Part shown: in pieces, positions 31,102-41,193 of the stretch
Layout: every line of letters begins with the position of its first letter
How positions within the stretch are numbered: the first letter of the stretch is position 1
DNA from: Victivallales bacterium
GTDB taxonomy: Bacteria > Verrucomicrobiota > Lentisphaeria > Victivallales > SZUA-371
Direction: 5' to 3'
Assembly (NCBI GenBank): GCA_016936495.1
Contig: JAFGXT010000173.1
Span: 1 to 59,633 of the forward strand
Length of the DNA stretch: 59,633 nucleotides
Position numbers and translations under genes: made by a program
The notes under the pieces: generated by a model
Told to the model about the DNA's origin: nothing
Database searches by the model: none
Seen by the model: only the letters and a program-made list of their open reading frames with translations

Positions 31102-32298
31102 TTATTTGCTTAGAGATCTTCTCACATCTCTGGCTATCATCAGTTCTTCGTTGGTCGGCATTACCAGTACTTTGCACTTGCTGTTGTCGGCGGATATCAG
31201 TCCAGCTTTGCCGAAACATGCTTCATTGCGCGTTTCGTCCACGACGATACCCAATGCGCCAAGCTTCTCCATAATCTGCTTGCGCACTGGCAGACTGTAT
31301 TCGCCGACGCCGCCGGTGAATACAATCAGATCAGCGCCTCCGAGAACAGTGTAGTAGGCGCCGATATATTTTACTATGCGGAGTATGAACATTCTTTTGG
31401 CGCGGGCGGCGCGTTCGTTACCTTCGGCTTCCGCTTTGAGTATGTCGCGCATATCGCTACTGACGCCACTGACGCCCAGAAGGCCGCTTTTCTTGTTCAG
31501 CAGATTGTCCACTTCAGCCACGCTCATGCCCAGATTGAACATATGTATGATGACCGCCGGGTCAAGGTCGCCGCTACGGGTTCCCATTACCAGACCTTCA
31601 AGCGGAGTCAGACCCATTGATGTGTCTATGACGTTGCCGTTTTCAATAGCGGCGATACTGCATCCGTTACCCAGGTGGCAGGTGATTATTTTCAAGTCTT
31701 CGCGCTTTGCGCCGATATAGTCGGCGGCGGCGGAAGATACAAAGTCGTGAGAGGTGCCATGGAAACCATATTTGCGGATACCGTATTTTTCGTAAAACTC
31801 GTAAGGTATGGCGTAGAGGAATGCGGAGGGTTTCATGGTCTGGTGGAAAGCGGTGTCAAAAACGGCGACGTTGGGTACTCCCGGGAAAATCTTTTCGCAT
31901 GCTTCAATTCCTGCAAGGTTTGCCGGATTGTGAAGCGGGCACATCGGTACACATTCGCGGATAATATTCTTTACTTCGTCAGTAACCAGCTCCGGGCGGG
32001 TAAGCTTTTCACCCGCGTGTACTACACGGTGCCCGATGGCTTCAACTTCGCTGCGGTCGGCCATGACCCCGATTTCTGGATCCAGTAGCTTGTCGCAAAT
32101 GCTTTTTATCGCGCCGGTATGATCTTTTATGTTAATTATTTCAGTTACTTCGCGCCCGTCGCTGTGTTTGTAAATCAATTGCGGGTTTTCAATTCCAACA
32201 CGCTCAACCATTCCTTTTGCCAGAACAGTCTCATTTTTCATCGTGTACAGGGTGAACTTCACTGAAGAACTTCCTGCATTTAGTACCAGTACTTTCAT
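31102..32298 (-). CDS. ackA: acetate kinase
   Basis: MKVLVLNAGSSSVKFTLY...FDTAFHQTMKPSAFLYAIPYEFYEKYGIRKYGFHGTSHDFV...TCHLGNGCSIAAI...SMGLTPLEGLVMGTRSGDLDP. Confidence 0.98.
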   Translation of the reverse strand: MKVLVLNAGSSSVKFTLYTMKNETVLAKGMVERVGIENPQLIYKHSDGREVTEIINIKDHTGAIKSICDKLLDPEIGVMADRSEVEAIGHRVVHAGEKLTRPELVTDEVKNIIRECVPMCPLHNPANLAGIEACEKIFPGVPNVAVFDTAFHQTMKPSAFLYAIPYEFYEKYGIRKYGFHGTSHDFVSSAAADYIGAKREDLKIITCHLGNGCSIAAIENGNVIDTSMGLTPLEGLVMGTRSGDLDPAVIIHMFNLGMSVAEVDNLLNKKSGLLGVSGVSSDMRDILKAEAEGNERAARAKRMFILRIVKYIGAYYTVLGGADLIVFTGGVGEYSLPVRKQIMEKLGALGIVVDETRNEACFGKAGLISADNSKCKVLVMPTNEELMIARDVRRSLSK

Positions 32299-32531
32299 TT
32301 TGTTACCACACCTTTGTTTGAAACATTTGTTTAAAATTAGAATATTTAAATTTCATTTTAAATGAATTATGCTATTTTCAGCTTCAACCTCGCGGAAACA
32401 ATCCCGGGCATACGAGTATTATAATTAAACGGCTAGTCAATATAGTATGCCTCTGGTTTTTTTCAAAATTATTTGAAAGGATTTTTGAAGATATTTTCAA
32501 AATCAATAATAAAAAATCATTTTATTGCATT

Positions 32532-33203
32532 TTATTGCAAAATCTTGCTTGTGCCGGATTGGGAGGACTGACTTCTGCCCATCATGCGGTCGATCGCGTC
32601 TAGTTCCTCTTGATTGAGCTCGATGATATGTCCCTGCGGCATCATCATGAGGTTCATGCTGATAATAGCGCAGTTTTCCAGGACTTCGAGACGGTCAAAT
32701 GCTTCCAATATGGTTTTTCCGGTGGTGAGAGCGCCGTGATTGCGCATAATGACGCAATTCGAGGATTTCACCGCGAGAGCGGTTTCTTGTGCCAGTTCAT
32801 GACTGCCCATGAGCCGGTATTCAGCGTAAGCGATCTCCCCGAGAATAGCATATGCCTCCGAAGTCAGTCGGGTGTTGATGTGGCAGTCGGTGGCGGAAAA
32901 GGTACAGGCGGTTGCCGGGTGGGCGTGGACAATGGCGCCGACGTCAGGGCGTGCCTGATAGATGTTCAGGTGCATTGTGCTCTCAATTGAAGGCTTGAAC
33001 CGGGAACCGATGATTTCGCCGTCAAGCGTCATTACGCCTATGGCTTCCGGGGTTATCAAGGCTTTGTCCAGTCCTGAAGGCGTGATATAGATTCTGTCTT
33101 CATTTTTTATTGAAAGATTGCCGCCTGAGGTCGTCGTCAGTTTCTGTGTATATAAACGGCGCATGAAATACGCTATTTCCTCTCTTGCCTGATTTTCCGT
33201 CAT
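32532..33203 (-). CDS. class II aldolase/adducin family (L-fuculose-phosphate aldolase-like)
   Basis: TTSGGNLSIKNEDRIYITPSGLDK...IVHAHPATACTFSA...VIMRNHGALTTGKTILEAFDRLEVLE. Confidence 0.88.
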   Translation of the reverse strand: MTENQAREEIAYFMRRLYTQKLTTTSGGNLSIKNEDRIYITPSGLDKALITPEAIGVMTLDGEIIGSRFKPSIESTMHLNIYQARPDVGAIVHAHPATACTFSATDCHINTRLTSEAYAILGEIAYAEYRLMGSHELAQETALAVKSSNCVIMRNHGALTTGKTILEAFDRLEVLENCAIISMNLMMMPQGHIIELNQEELDAIDRMMGRSQSSQSGTSKILQ

Positions 33204-33342
33204 AAATTGCTCCTGTTGATATTGGTGTTTTTATGTTTGCGCTTGCCTCTTTAAAGTATACTGTTTTATATAGATTGTCAAAGTGAAAATTTATTGTTAT
33301 ATCTATATTATAATTGGTGTTTGCGTCTTGAAATAACCGGGT

Positions 33343-35280
33343 TTGGGAGTTATAACTATAATATGGTTGTTTTTCACTACCGTAAATACTTTTCAGAAGG
33401 TTGTATGTTTGTATATTATGAAAGATAGATTGTCAGAGTTGGTCGAATATTTCTCTGTTCCCGCGTTTGTCGTGTGCTTGAAAGAGGGGGTTGTAACCGC
33501 AAGTAATTCACTTGCGTTAAGAACCTACGGTACCGGATTCATGCGTGGGCGTAAAATTAAAATAAATGCATTGTGCGAAGTGATGGCACCACCGGTGTGT
33601 GTGAGAATCACGGACAAGGAGCCATACGTAAAACTCAAGGAATGTCCGCGTGATGATTCAAAATTCTATCTGGTCAAACTTTCGGACAATGTGATAATCG
33701 GGTACGAGGCGGTTTTTGAGAATGCTGACCGCGTGGGTACTAATTCCAGTCTATTGCGCATCAGCGAGCTGAAAAGAGAGCCGGTAAAGCCGTTTCATCT
33801 TAATTATGTATATTACATCGCCTCTGGTAAATGGATGTTTTCTCGACCGGAGACTTTGGTTGAGCTTGGAATTACCCGGGATGTTGAACAGTTGATAAAA
33901 AAAGGTTGGCGCTCGGTCGTCCATGACGAAGACTTGCCCTTGTATGACAATACTTTTAATAATGCCATAAGACATGGCGGCAGCCACGAAATGCATTACC
34001 GGATCAAGCGCGGCGGCAAAGACGGCTGCTATCCGGTTTCTGATTATTGCGGAATAATGTGTCCGGATGGCAAATGGCCGGTGCTTACCGGTAGCATCAT
34101 CTGCAATCCCTTATCTGATAAAAATATGTTCAACGCCGAACGTCAGGTGCTTACCGGACGACTTCTCGGCGGAATGATCCATGACTTCAAAAACCTGCTC
34201 GGCGGCATCAGAAACGTTATTGAGTGGTCGATCAATATTTCAGAAGATCCCAAGGTGGTTGATGCGCTTCAGAAGACCCTGGGCTATACCGATCAGGCTA
34301 CAGAATTGATTATTGGCACGCTTCGCCTCAATACTGGGGAAATGGATACTAAAGTGGAAAAAATAAATCTGGCGGAACTGGTGCTGGGACTGGAAGGACT
34401 TATTTCCCGCATTATTCCGTCCTCTACCGATTTGCAGATATTCGCCCCGGAGTCGGTGCCGCCGATCTATGGGCAAAAGAGCCTGTTGCAGGATATGTTT
34501 CTTAACTTGTGTGTGAACGCGCGAGATGCACTGAAGGGTCATGATGATGTGCTTGAGATTGTGATAGAAACGGAACATCTTCAGGACGACAACGGACAGG
34601 AACAGGAATACCTTGCTTTATCGGTCAGGGACAACGGCTGCGGCATGTCCAAATCCGAAGTGAAGCATATTTTTGACGCGTTTTATTCATCCAAAGAAAA
34701 CGGCGCCGGGTTGGGGATGTGGATGGTTAAAAACGCTGTATGCTCCTTTGACGGTAGAATCGAAGTAGATAGCGAAGTCGGCGTGGGAACGGTTTTTAAA
34801 GTGCTGTTCCCCGTGGTGGATAATTCCGAAAGGTTCATCATGGATCCCGGCAGTCTCAACCGGGTGAAAGAAGATAAAATTTGCTACGCGGACATTATCA
34901 GTTCAGATACCAATAAAACTATTCTTTATATAGAGGACAATATGCTGGTGAGTACCAGTGTCCGCACCTGGCTTGAATCTCTGGGCTTCCGCCTGCTGTT
35001 TGCCGATGACGGGATCAAAGGCAAGGAATTGTTTGATGCGCACCAGGATAGAATTGATCTGGTCATTCAGGATTATGTATTGCCGGGGATCAAGGGCGAT
35101 GACCTGTTGGCGTATTTTATCGGTACGCGCCCGGATATACCAGTCATAATCGTCAGCGCCGAAAATGATGAAGATTGTACTCAGCGCCTTTTCAACCTGG
35201 GAGCCTGTGATATGATCAGAAAGCCTTTTAAAATGGAAGATCTGCTAAGATCGCTGACCCGCATCCTGAACAAAAGCTGA
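33343..35280 (+). CDS. hybrid histidine kinase with C-terminal receiver
   Basis: PAS-like region, LLGGMIHDFKNLLGGIRNVIEW, DNGCGMSKSEVKHIFDAFYSSKENGAGLGMWMV, receiver TILYIEDNMLVS...LVIQDYVLPGIKGDD; true start may be 33418. Confidence 0.9.
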   Translation: MGVITIIWLFFTTVNTFQKVVCLYIMKDRLSELVEYFSVPAFVVCLKEGVVTASNSLALRTYGTGFMRGRKIKINALCEVMAPPVCVRITDKEPYVKLKECPRDDSKFYLVKLSDNVIIGYEAVFENADRVGTNSSLLRISELKREPVKPFHLNYVYYIASGKWMFSRPETLVELGITRDVEQLIKKGWRSVVHDEDLPLYDNTFNNAIRHGGSHEMHYRIKRGGKDGCYPVSDYCGIMCPDGKWPVLTGSIICNPLSDKNMFNAERQVLTGRLLGGMIHDFKNLLGGIRNVIEWSINISEDPKVVDALQKTLGYTDQATELIIGTLRLNTGEMDTKVEKINLAELVLGLEGLISRIIPSSTDLQIFAPESVPPIYGQKSLLQDMFLNLCVNARDALKGHDDVLEIVIETEHLQDDNGQEQEYLALSVRDNGCGMSKSEVKHIFDAFYSSKENGAGLGMWMVKNAVCSFDGRIEVDSEVGVGTVFKVLFPVVDNSERFIMDPGSLNRVKEDKICYADIISSDTNKTILYIEDNMLVSTSVRTWLESLGFRLLFADDGIKGKELFDAHQDRIDLVIQDYVLPGIKGDDLLAYFIGTRPDIPVIIVSAENDEDCTQRLFNLGACDMIRKPFKMEDLLRSLTRILNKS

Positions 35281-35363
35281 TATACATGTTTTATCGATGC
35301 AGAGCCAGAATTGGACTTAAGTCGAGTTCATATATCTGACGTAAATGGCTTGAATAATTAATA

Positions 35364-36830
35364 TTATTTTATATGAAAAACAACATAAAAAGTAGGTTCA
35401 ACTGGATTTTCATCATGCTTTAAATGTAGGTTTGAATATGAATTTATACTATTGTCACGCTTTGTTGAGACCGTTACCGAAGTTTTATATTCGTTGTTTT
35501 TCGTTGCGGATGATGTTATGTTTGTGGCATTTCCAAAAGCTCCGATTCTTTCAATATGAGATATTTTACCGATTGGCAATTCAGGCAAGGTAATATCAAT
35601 ATCATACTTCTGATTTTCATGGAGTACTGCCCGGTGTTTATTTTCAAAACCAATGGAAACAATTATTTTACTGCCGCTTTTGAACGCCACCATTCTAGAG
35701 CCATTGAAGTTGAACTTTAATTCAGGATTTGTTTTGACATTTTCATATACGCTTATATTACTGTTGGCGAAAAGCTCTGCCAATATTTTTAGCGCTTGAC
35801 CATGAGGGGTCAATTTATTTCCTTTCAATAGGCATTTCCCATATCCATAAGCCTTAGGATCATTAGGAGATCCATAGGCAAAGAAGAAGAATTTATAACG
35901 GTCTATATAGTTCCAGTTATTACTTAATCCCCAATGGATAAACACTGGATATATTTGGGGGACATAATAGTAGTTGCTATGGAAACCAACTTCAGTCTGC
36001 CAGATTCCCATATTTTTGTGACCGCGTTTATCCGCATTACGCCTTAAATATTCCATCCATTGCACGGAATAATAATGGGTCGAAAGAATATCTATGGTTT
36101 TCCAAGCATTATGTTTGTCTAATAAATTAACTAAGTGACCAACGGTGCCGCAGACTGGATATCCACCATAAACAACTTTTCTGCCGAGTTTTCTGATTTC
36201 TTCCGATGCGGGAATATGAATTTGTTGAATGTAAGTGTCCATATTGCCGTCCCAGTAACCACTGTTGGGGTGTGCTTCATTCCATATTTGGAAATATTCA
36301 ATATTATATGGAGGTTGGCTCAAGTCGGCAACAACTTTGGCAATAAAATTTCTCCAGGCTTGTAGCTTTTGAGGATTAAGTGGAATGCGCGGAGATTTTA
36401 TTTCTCTTTCCTGAACCTGCACAAATTCATTTTTCTCTCTTTTGTACTCAATCTTCCTGTAGTTACCGTTTCCCAGAGAGGTATATTCAAAGCGTTTATT
36501 TTTGGTCTGATGGATGTGTTTCCCTGTTGCGGAGGCCCATCCTGGCGCATATGCCAACACCGGTAAAACCTTAATATTCAGCTCAATATTCTTTTTTATC
36601 CGGTCAAGCACCCTGTTATAGTATTTGTCGTTCCACTTTCCTTCTTCCGGTTCGCAATGCACCCAGTTTATGTCAAAACGATTCCAGCTTATTGTTGTTT
36701 CCCATAATTGGTGATATGATCCTCCCTGACAAGCTCCTGATGCATCTTTGAATTTAATGTCCAAGTTTTCAGCATGTAAGCTGAAAATTAAAGCATATAT
36801 TGCCAATGCAGTGATGTATGATAATTTCAT
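35364..36830 (-). CDS. secreted clan GH-A-like glycoside hydrolase (paralog of next gene)
   Basis: signal peptide; YFQIWNEAHPNSGYWDGNMDTY (putative acid/base) and NMGIWQTEVGFHSN (putative nucleophile). Confidence 0.75.
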   Translation of the reverse strand: MKLSYITALAIYALIFSLHAENLDIKFKDASGACQGGSYHQLWETTISWNRFDINWVHCEPEEGKWNDKYYNRVLDRIKKNIELNIKVLPVLAYAPGWASATGKHIHQTKNKRFEYTSLGNGNYRKIEYKREKNEFVQVQEREIKSPRIPLNPQKLQAWRNFIAKVVADLSQPPYNIEYFQIWNEAHPNSGYWDGNMDTYIQQIHIPASEEIRKLGRKVVYGGYPVCGTVGHLVNLLDKHNAWKTIDILSTHYYSVQWMEYLRRNADKRGHKNMGIWQTEVGFHSNYYYVPQIYPVFIHWGLSNNWNYIDRYKFFFFAYGSPNDPKAYGYGKCLLKGNKLTPHGQALKILAELFANSNISVYENVKTNPELKFNFNGSRMVAFKSGSKIIVSIGFENKHRAVLHENQKYDIDITLPELPIGKISHIERIGAFGNATNITSSATKNNEYKTSVTVSTKRDNSINSYSNLHLKHDENPVEPTFYVVFHIK

Positions 36831-36845
36831 TATTAACTCTTACTT

Positions 36846-38387
36846 TTATTTTTTCATGTTTATAACGGTGTAAAACACTTCTGGCAAAAAGCTTTCCGGC
36901 ATATCTGTATACTGGAATTCCTTTACATCCGGTTCCCTAACAGGTACTGTAATGCTAAATCCATTGGATTCCGGTCTTAAATACTTGCTTATGTCTATCT
37001 TTGAGCCATACATGCTTATACGTTCTACTGAGTTTACTTCTGAAAGTGTAATTTCGGGAAAGTAGAGTTTGATTCTAGGGCATTCATAATCAAGGTGAAT
37101 TGTATCCATGTTGTTATTCCAGTCTACAAAAATTTTTGCATTATTCGCAGGAAGCATGTGTATTGCGCAAATTATTTTATTGCCTACTTTAAAGCTTTCC
37201 AGACTGCTTAATTTCTCGTTTAATTCAGGCTTTAAGCAAGGTTTGCTGTGTACGGACGTGTATAGTTTGAGTTCACCGCCTGAGAAAATTTCTGCCATTG
37301 CTTGAAGGCTGCGCCCACTGTGACTCAATTCTTTACCCAGTAACAGACTACGACCAAAACCATAAGCTTTAGGATCATTTGGAGAGCTATAAGCAAAATA
37401 GAAAAATTTAAACTTATCTGTCCAGTTCCAGTCGCGACTAAGAGCCCAGTGCAAAACCCTTGGATAAACGTTGCCAACATAATTCGGGTCAGAAGAGAAC
37501 CCTATTTCTGTTTGCCAAATGCCTTTGTGTTCAAGACCGCGTTTGCTCAGTTCTCGATAAAGGTATTCCATTGATGATATCGGAAAGTAATGAAGATCAA
37601 ATACATCTATGCTATTCCATGCACTATGTTTATCCATGTATTTTACCAATTCACTAATTGGGGCACCGCAAATCCAGCCGCCATAAACAACTTTCCCACC
37701 CAACTCATGGATGATTTTTGCTGCTGGCATATGCACATCAGTCATATATGAGTCCATATTCCCATACCAGAATGAACTCGTCGGCCAAGCTTCATTCCAT
37801 ATTTGGAAATATTCCAGTTCATAAGGTGCTTGGCGGTAAGTAGAAACTATTTTGCGGATATAGTTTTCCCAGTCGCTGACATGATTCTCGCTAAGCCATC
37901 TTGTTCCCATGCGATGTGCGGAGACCTTACGATTGAAGACCTCTTCCCATTGTTCTTTGCCATTAATGAAGCTTTTATTGAATCCCCGCAGTTCATATCT
38001 TCCGTCAGGTTGCTTTTTTAGCGTGAATCTCTTGCCTGCTATCTCAAAGTCCTGATTAGGGCATTCGGCCGCCCAGGAAACAGAATAGTTTATTATTGGA
38101 AGAAACGTTACACCTTTGCTTTTTGCGGTAAGGATTCTCTGGGATATTTTATCAATATATTTTTGATTCCATTTCCCACGAGTACTTTCCGCTGATGCCC
38201 AGGCGACATCGAATCTGTCCCATCCAAGGGCTTGTTTCCATAAAGGTTCGCTGTTTATTGATCCATGGCATACCCCGGAAAAGTTCCTAAATGTTCGCTT
38301 AGGTATATTCTGTTTTTCACCTGCTTTAACTGACATGAACATGGTTGTTAGTGCCATCGTCGATAAGAAGAGAGAGATACGTTTCAT
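36846..38387 (-). CDS. secreted clan GH-A-like glycoside hydrolase
   Basis: signal peptide; YFQIWNEAWPTSSFWYGNMDSY and HKGIWQTEIGFSSD. Confidence 0.75.
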   Translation of the reverse strand: MKRISLFLSTMALTTMFMSVKAGEKQNIPKRTFRNFSGVCHGSINSEPLWKQALGWDRFDVAWASAESTRGKWNQKYIDKISQRILTAKSKGVTFLPIINYSVSWAAECPNQDFEIAGKRFTLKKQPDGRYELRGFNKSFINGKEQWEEVFNRKVSAHRMGTRWLSENHVSDWENYIRKIVSTYRQAPYELEYFQIWNEAWPTSSFWYGNMDSYMTDVHMPAAKIIHELGGKVVYGGWICGAPISELVKYMDKHSAWNSIDVFDLHYFPISSMEYLYRELSKRGLEHKGIWQTEIGFSSDPNYVGNVYPRVLHWALSRDWNWTDKFKFFYFAYSSPNDPKAYGFGRSLLLGKELSHSGRSLQAMAEIFSGGELKLYTSVHSKPCLKPELNEKLSSLESFKVGNKIICAIHMLPANNAKIFVDWNNNMDTIHLDYECPRIKLYFPEITLSEVNSVERISMYGSKIDISKYLRPESNGFSITVPVREPDVKEFQYTDMPESFLPEVFYTVINMKK

Positions 38388-38431
38388 GTTTTCCTCTATT
38401 TTTTATGTTTGTCTTGTTTATGTTTTTTTAT

Positions 38432-39121
38432 TCAAGGACGGTTGAAAGAGCGAAAATAATAATACTCATAATATGGGGATGGAGATGCTGCTTTAGCGGC
38501 TTTCATTTCCTTGTAAGTCATGCTGGTCGCTGAGCCATCGAAATACGCGAGATTAGCAGAATTGCCATGCTCAATAGGTCCACGCGCATCTTCCGGGTTG
38601 TCCCGATGAATGAACCAGAGACTGGTGTCGGCAATGAGCACATATCCCGGTTTTTGTCTTTTGAGAATCATTCCATGTTGACCCGATGCAAATATGTTTA
38701 TCGTTCCCTGTGGGTCTCTGTATCCGGTGGTACAACGGGGAAGATAGTAGTTAATGCTTATGTCGGTACCAAGTTGTTCCCAGCGGTTGGCATAGGTGGA
38801 ATATTTTATCGTGGGTTGCTTGTCGCAGTAGAATGTTTTTGGAGTTGTAACATATTTCAATTCATACAGCTTACCTAAACCAACCCAGGTGTTGAGTCTT
38901 CTTGCTCCGTTTTGGGTTCTGACCCAGATGGCCGCTGCTTCATCGTCGGCATGATATGACGCAGTTCCAAGAGCAAGTTGCTTTAAATTATTAATGCAAT
39001 TTATGCGGTATGCGGTTTCTTTGGCTTTACTGAGGGCAGGAAGTAGTAACGACGCCAGTATAGCTATAATAGCTATGACTATTAGGAGTTCGATTAGTGT
39101 GAATGTTTTCTTTTTGTTCAT
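38432..39121 (-). CDS. prepilin-type N-terminal cleavage/methylation domain protein (orphan pseudopilin)
   Basis: [38 protein letters not shown]-terminal [14 protein letters not shown]. Confidence 0.93.
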   Translation of the reverse strand: MNKKKTFTLIELLIVIAIIAILASLLLPALSKAKETAYRINCINNLKQLALGTASYHADDEAAAIWVRTQNGARRLNTWVGLGKLYELKYVTTPKTFYCDKQPTIKYSTYANRWEQLGTDISINYYLPRCTTGYRDPQGTINIFASGQHGMILKRQKPGYVLIADTSLWFIHRDNPEDARGPIEHGNSANLAYFDGSATSMTYKEMKAAKAASPSPYYEYYYFRSFNRP

Positions 39122-39153
39122 TTTTTTCCCTTATTTTGGTTTTATGAAAGAAT

Positions 39154-40302
39154 CTATAAAGGCTGTAGAATTTTTGACATATGATGTCCAGTTAAAGTTT
39201 TTGATGTTCCATTTATATCTAAATCCATAGATTTGCAGGGGCTCGTGGATTGCCTTACTATAATATTAGGCTTGATTTGCTTTTGAATAATATCTTTATT
39301 CTCTGGATTTGATATTTTAAATTTCAATATATTACTCGCTTCTTTTACCATCTCAAAAGTTGATGTAACTAGAGAGGTGAGCGGAGGGCATAAATAACTG
39401 TAGATTTCTCCACCACCTATGCCTATCAGACTTAAATCGTCTGGTATCTTCATGTTGTTTTCATGAAAAGCTCTATATATAGCCATACAACTCTCCTGGC
39501 ACATTGCCATTGCTCCAGAAAATTCCAATGAACCCGTTCTGAGCCGTTTGGTGAATTTCTGATATACTTTTTCTGGACAGTAATCACCATCTGACACTTC
39601 GCAATCAAATGTGGTAAACTTTATTCCGCGAAGTTCACACATGCTCTTAAAGCCATCAATGCGTTCTTCGATAGTTTCAACCCTGGGCTGTGTGATGATT
39701 GCCGCTATGGAGCGATGCCCCAACTCTATAAGATGGTTGGCGGCGATTGCTCCGGAATGACGATTATCCGCACTGACGCAGTTTACCGCTAGACCAGAAA
39801 GATGACGGGAAAAAAGCAGATAAGGGATATTGAAGTGGTCTAGCACTTTTATCTCGTCTGCAGAAATCATACCGGCAGAAGGAATAACGACAAGACCGTC
39901 TATCTTTGTTGGCGGAAGCTCTGTAATTATTTTATTGTGCCAATCATAATGGAGAACTTCCAACTCATAGCCAAGATTTACCTTGTTTTCATAAAAACAA
40001 TGTTCAATACGCGTGTTCCAGTCAGATTGCCAGTGTGGAAGAGCAAGACCAATGACAGGAGCCGCTCCTTTTTTGTATTTACAGACTTCGTCGGTAATAA
40101 TCATCTCTTTACCTGCAATCTTCTGTAGGAATCCGTTTTTGAAAAGCATCTCCGTTGCTTTGGTCACAGTCGATTGACTTACAAGATAGTCCTTCATTAT
40201 CGTACGCATTGAGGGGAATGCGGCTCCAGGAGAACACTTGATTATTTCTGACTTTAAATCTTGATATAACTGTTCGTATTTTGACATTTTCTTGCAATCC
40301 AT
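39154..40302 (-). CDS. GntR-type HTH fused to LacI-type sugar-sensor domain regulator
   Basis: SKYEQLYQDLKSEIIKCSPGAAFPSMRTIMKDYLVSQSTVTKATEMLFKNGFLQ then PBP1-like domain. Confidence 0.9.
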   Translation of the reverse strand: MDCKKMSKYEQLYQDLKSEIIKCSPGAAFPSMRTIMKDYLVSQSTVTKATEMLFKNGFLQKIAGKEMIITDEVCKYKKGAAPVIGLALPHWQSDWNTRIEHCFYENKVNLGYELEVLHYDWHNKIITELPPTKIDGLVVIPSAGMISADEIKVLDHFNIPYLLFSRHLSGLAVNCVSADNRHSGAIAANHLIELGHRSIAAIITQPRVETIEERIDGFKSMCELRGIKFTTFDCEVSDGDYCPEKVYQKFTKRLRTGSLEFSGAMAMCQESCMAIYRAFHENNMKIPDDLSLIGIGGGEIYSYLCPPLTSLVTSTFEMVKEASNILKFKISNPENKDIIQKQIKPNIIVRQSTSPCKSMDLDINGTSKTLTGHHMSKILQPL

Positions 40303-40319
40303 TGTGTGTTTCTTTTTTT

Positions 40320-40348
40320 ATTATACTGCATCGATGCAGTATTGTCAA
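40320..40348 (-). promoter_or_regulatory. consensus promoter with embedded 20-bp palindromic operator
   Basis: On minus strand TTGACA (40343-40348), 17-nt spacer, TATAAT (40320-40325); palindrome ATACTGCATCGATGCAGTAT at 40323-40342 fills the spacer. Confidence 0.8.
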
Positions 40349-40420
40349 TATGGGATGCAGTCTTTTTGTTTATTATTATTGTTATTGACCGTTATTATTG
40401 ATACTTGAATTTTCAGTAGC

Positions 40421-40449
40421 AATGATATATACTTATGGTATATATCATT
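40421..40449. promoter_or_regulatory. candidate VapB(C) autoregulatory operator
   Basis: AATGATATATAC-ttatg-GTATATATCATT, perfect 12-bp arms, 20 bp upstream of the vapB start. Confidence 0.65.
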
Positions 40450-40469
40450 TATTAATGGAGTTTGTAATC

Positions 40470-40697
40470 ATGGATACAGCAAAAGTATTTACAACAGGGC
40501 GCTCGCAAGCAGTACGGATACCTAAAAAATACCGTTTCAGAGCTCCACAGGTATCAATAAAAAGGCAGGGAGCAAGTATAATTCTCACTCCCATTCCTAC
40601 AAAAATAACATGGGATGAGTTTTTTGAGAACTCATGTGCAGATTTTGAATTAGACCGCACAGATGCTCAGAAAATACAAGACAGGAAATTGTTCTGA
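40470..40697 (+). CDS. vapB: AbrB-fold antitoxin (VapB-like)
   Basis: AKVFTTGRSQAVRIPKKYRF...VSIKRQGASIILTP; last base overlaps vapC start. Confidence 0.88.
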   Translation: MDTAKVFTTGRSQAVRIPKKYRFRAPQVSIKRQGASIILTPIPTKITWDEFFENSCADFELDRTDAQKIQDRKLF

Positions 40698-41104
40698 TGC
40701 GATGCCAATATATGCTTGATACAGATGTTTGCAGCTATCTGATAAAAGGGATATTCCCAAGGTTGAATGAGCAAATTAAAAAGCATTCTTCCGATATATG
40801 TATGTCCTCGATTACTTTAGCTGAATTGCTATATGGAGCCCAGAAAAAAGGATCTTCAAAAATAGCAGATCATATTGCCTGTCTACAGATGTTGGTTGAG
40901 GTTAAAAACTGGAATTCAGAGGCGGCACTACACTATTCCATCATCCGAGCGGAATTGGAAAAGTCAGGAAGTACAATCGGTAATATGGATATGCTAATTG
41001 CAGCGTCTGCATTGGCTGAAGATGCTGTGCTTGTAACCAATAACACTACTCATTTTTCCAGAATAAACAACTTGCGTATTCAGAATTGGGTCAACGGTGA
41101 ATAA
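40697..41104 (+). CDS. vapC: PIN-domain toxin (VapC-like)
   Basis: YMLDTDVCSYLIKG...SSITLAELLYGAQK...IGNMDMLIAASALAEDAVLVTNNTTHFSRI. Confidence 0.92.
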   Translation: MRCQYMLDTDVCSYLIKGIFPRLNEQIKKHSSDICMSSITLAELLYGAQKKGSSKIADHIACLQMLVEVKNWNSEAALHYSIIRAELEKSGSTIGNMDMLIAASALAEDAVLVTNNTTHFSRINNLRIQNWVNGE

Positions 41105-41193
41105 CAAAACACCATAGCGTCCGCATAATACACCGGATGAAGATAGAAACAGCACAGAAGTTTTTGCTTTTGTGCTGTTTATGATATTATTTC

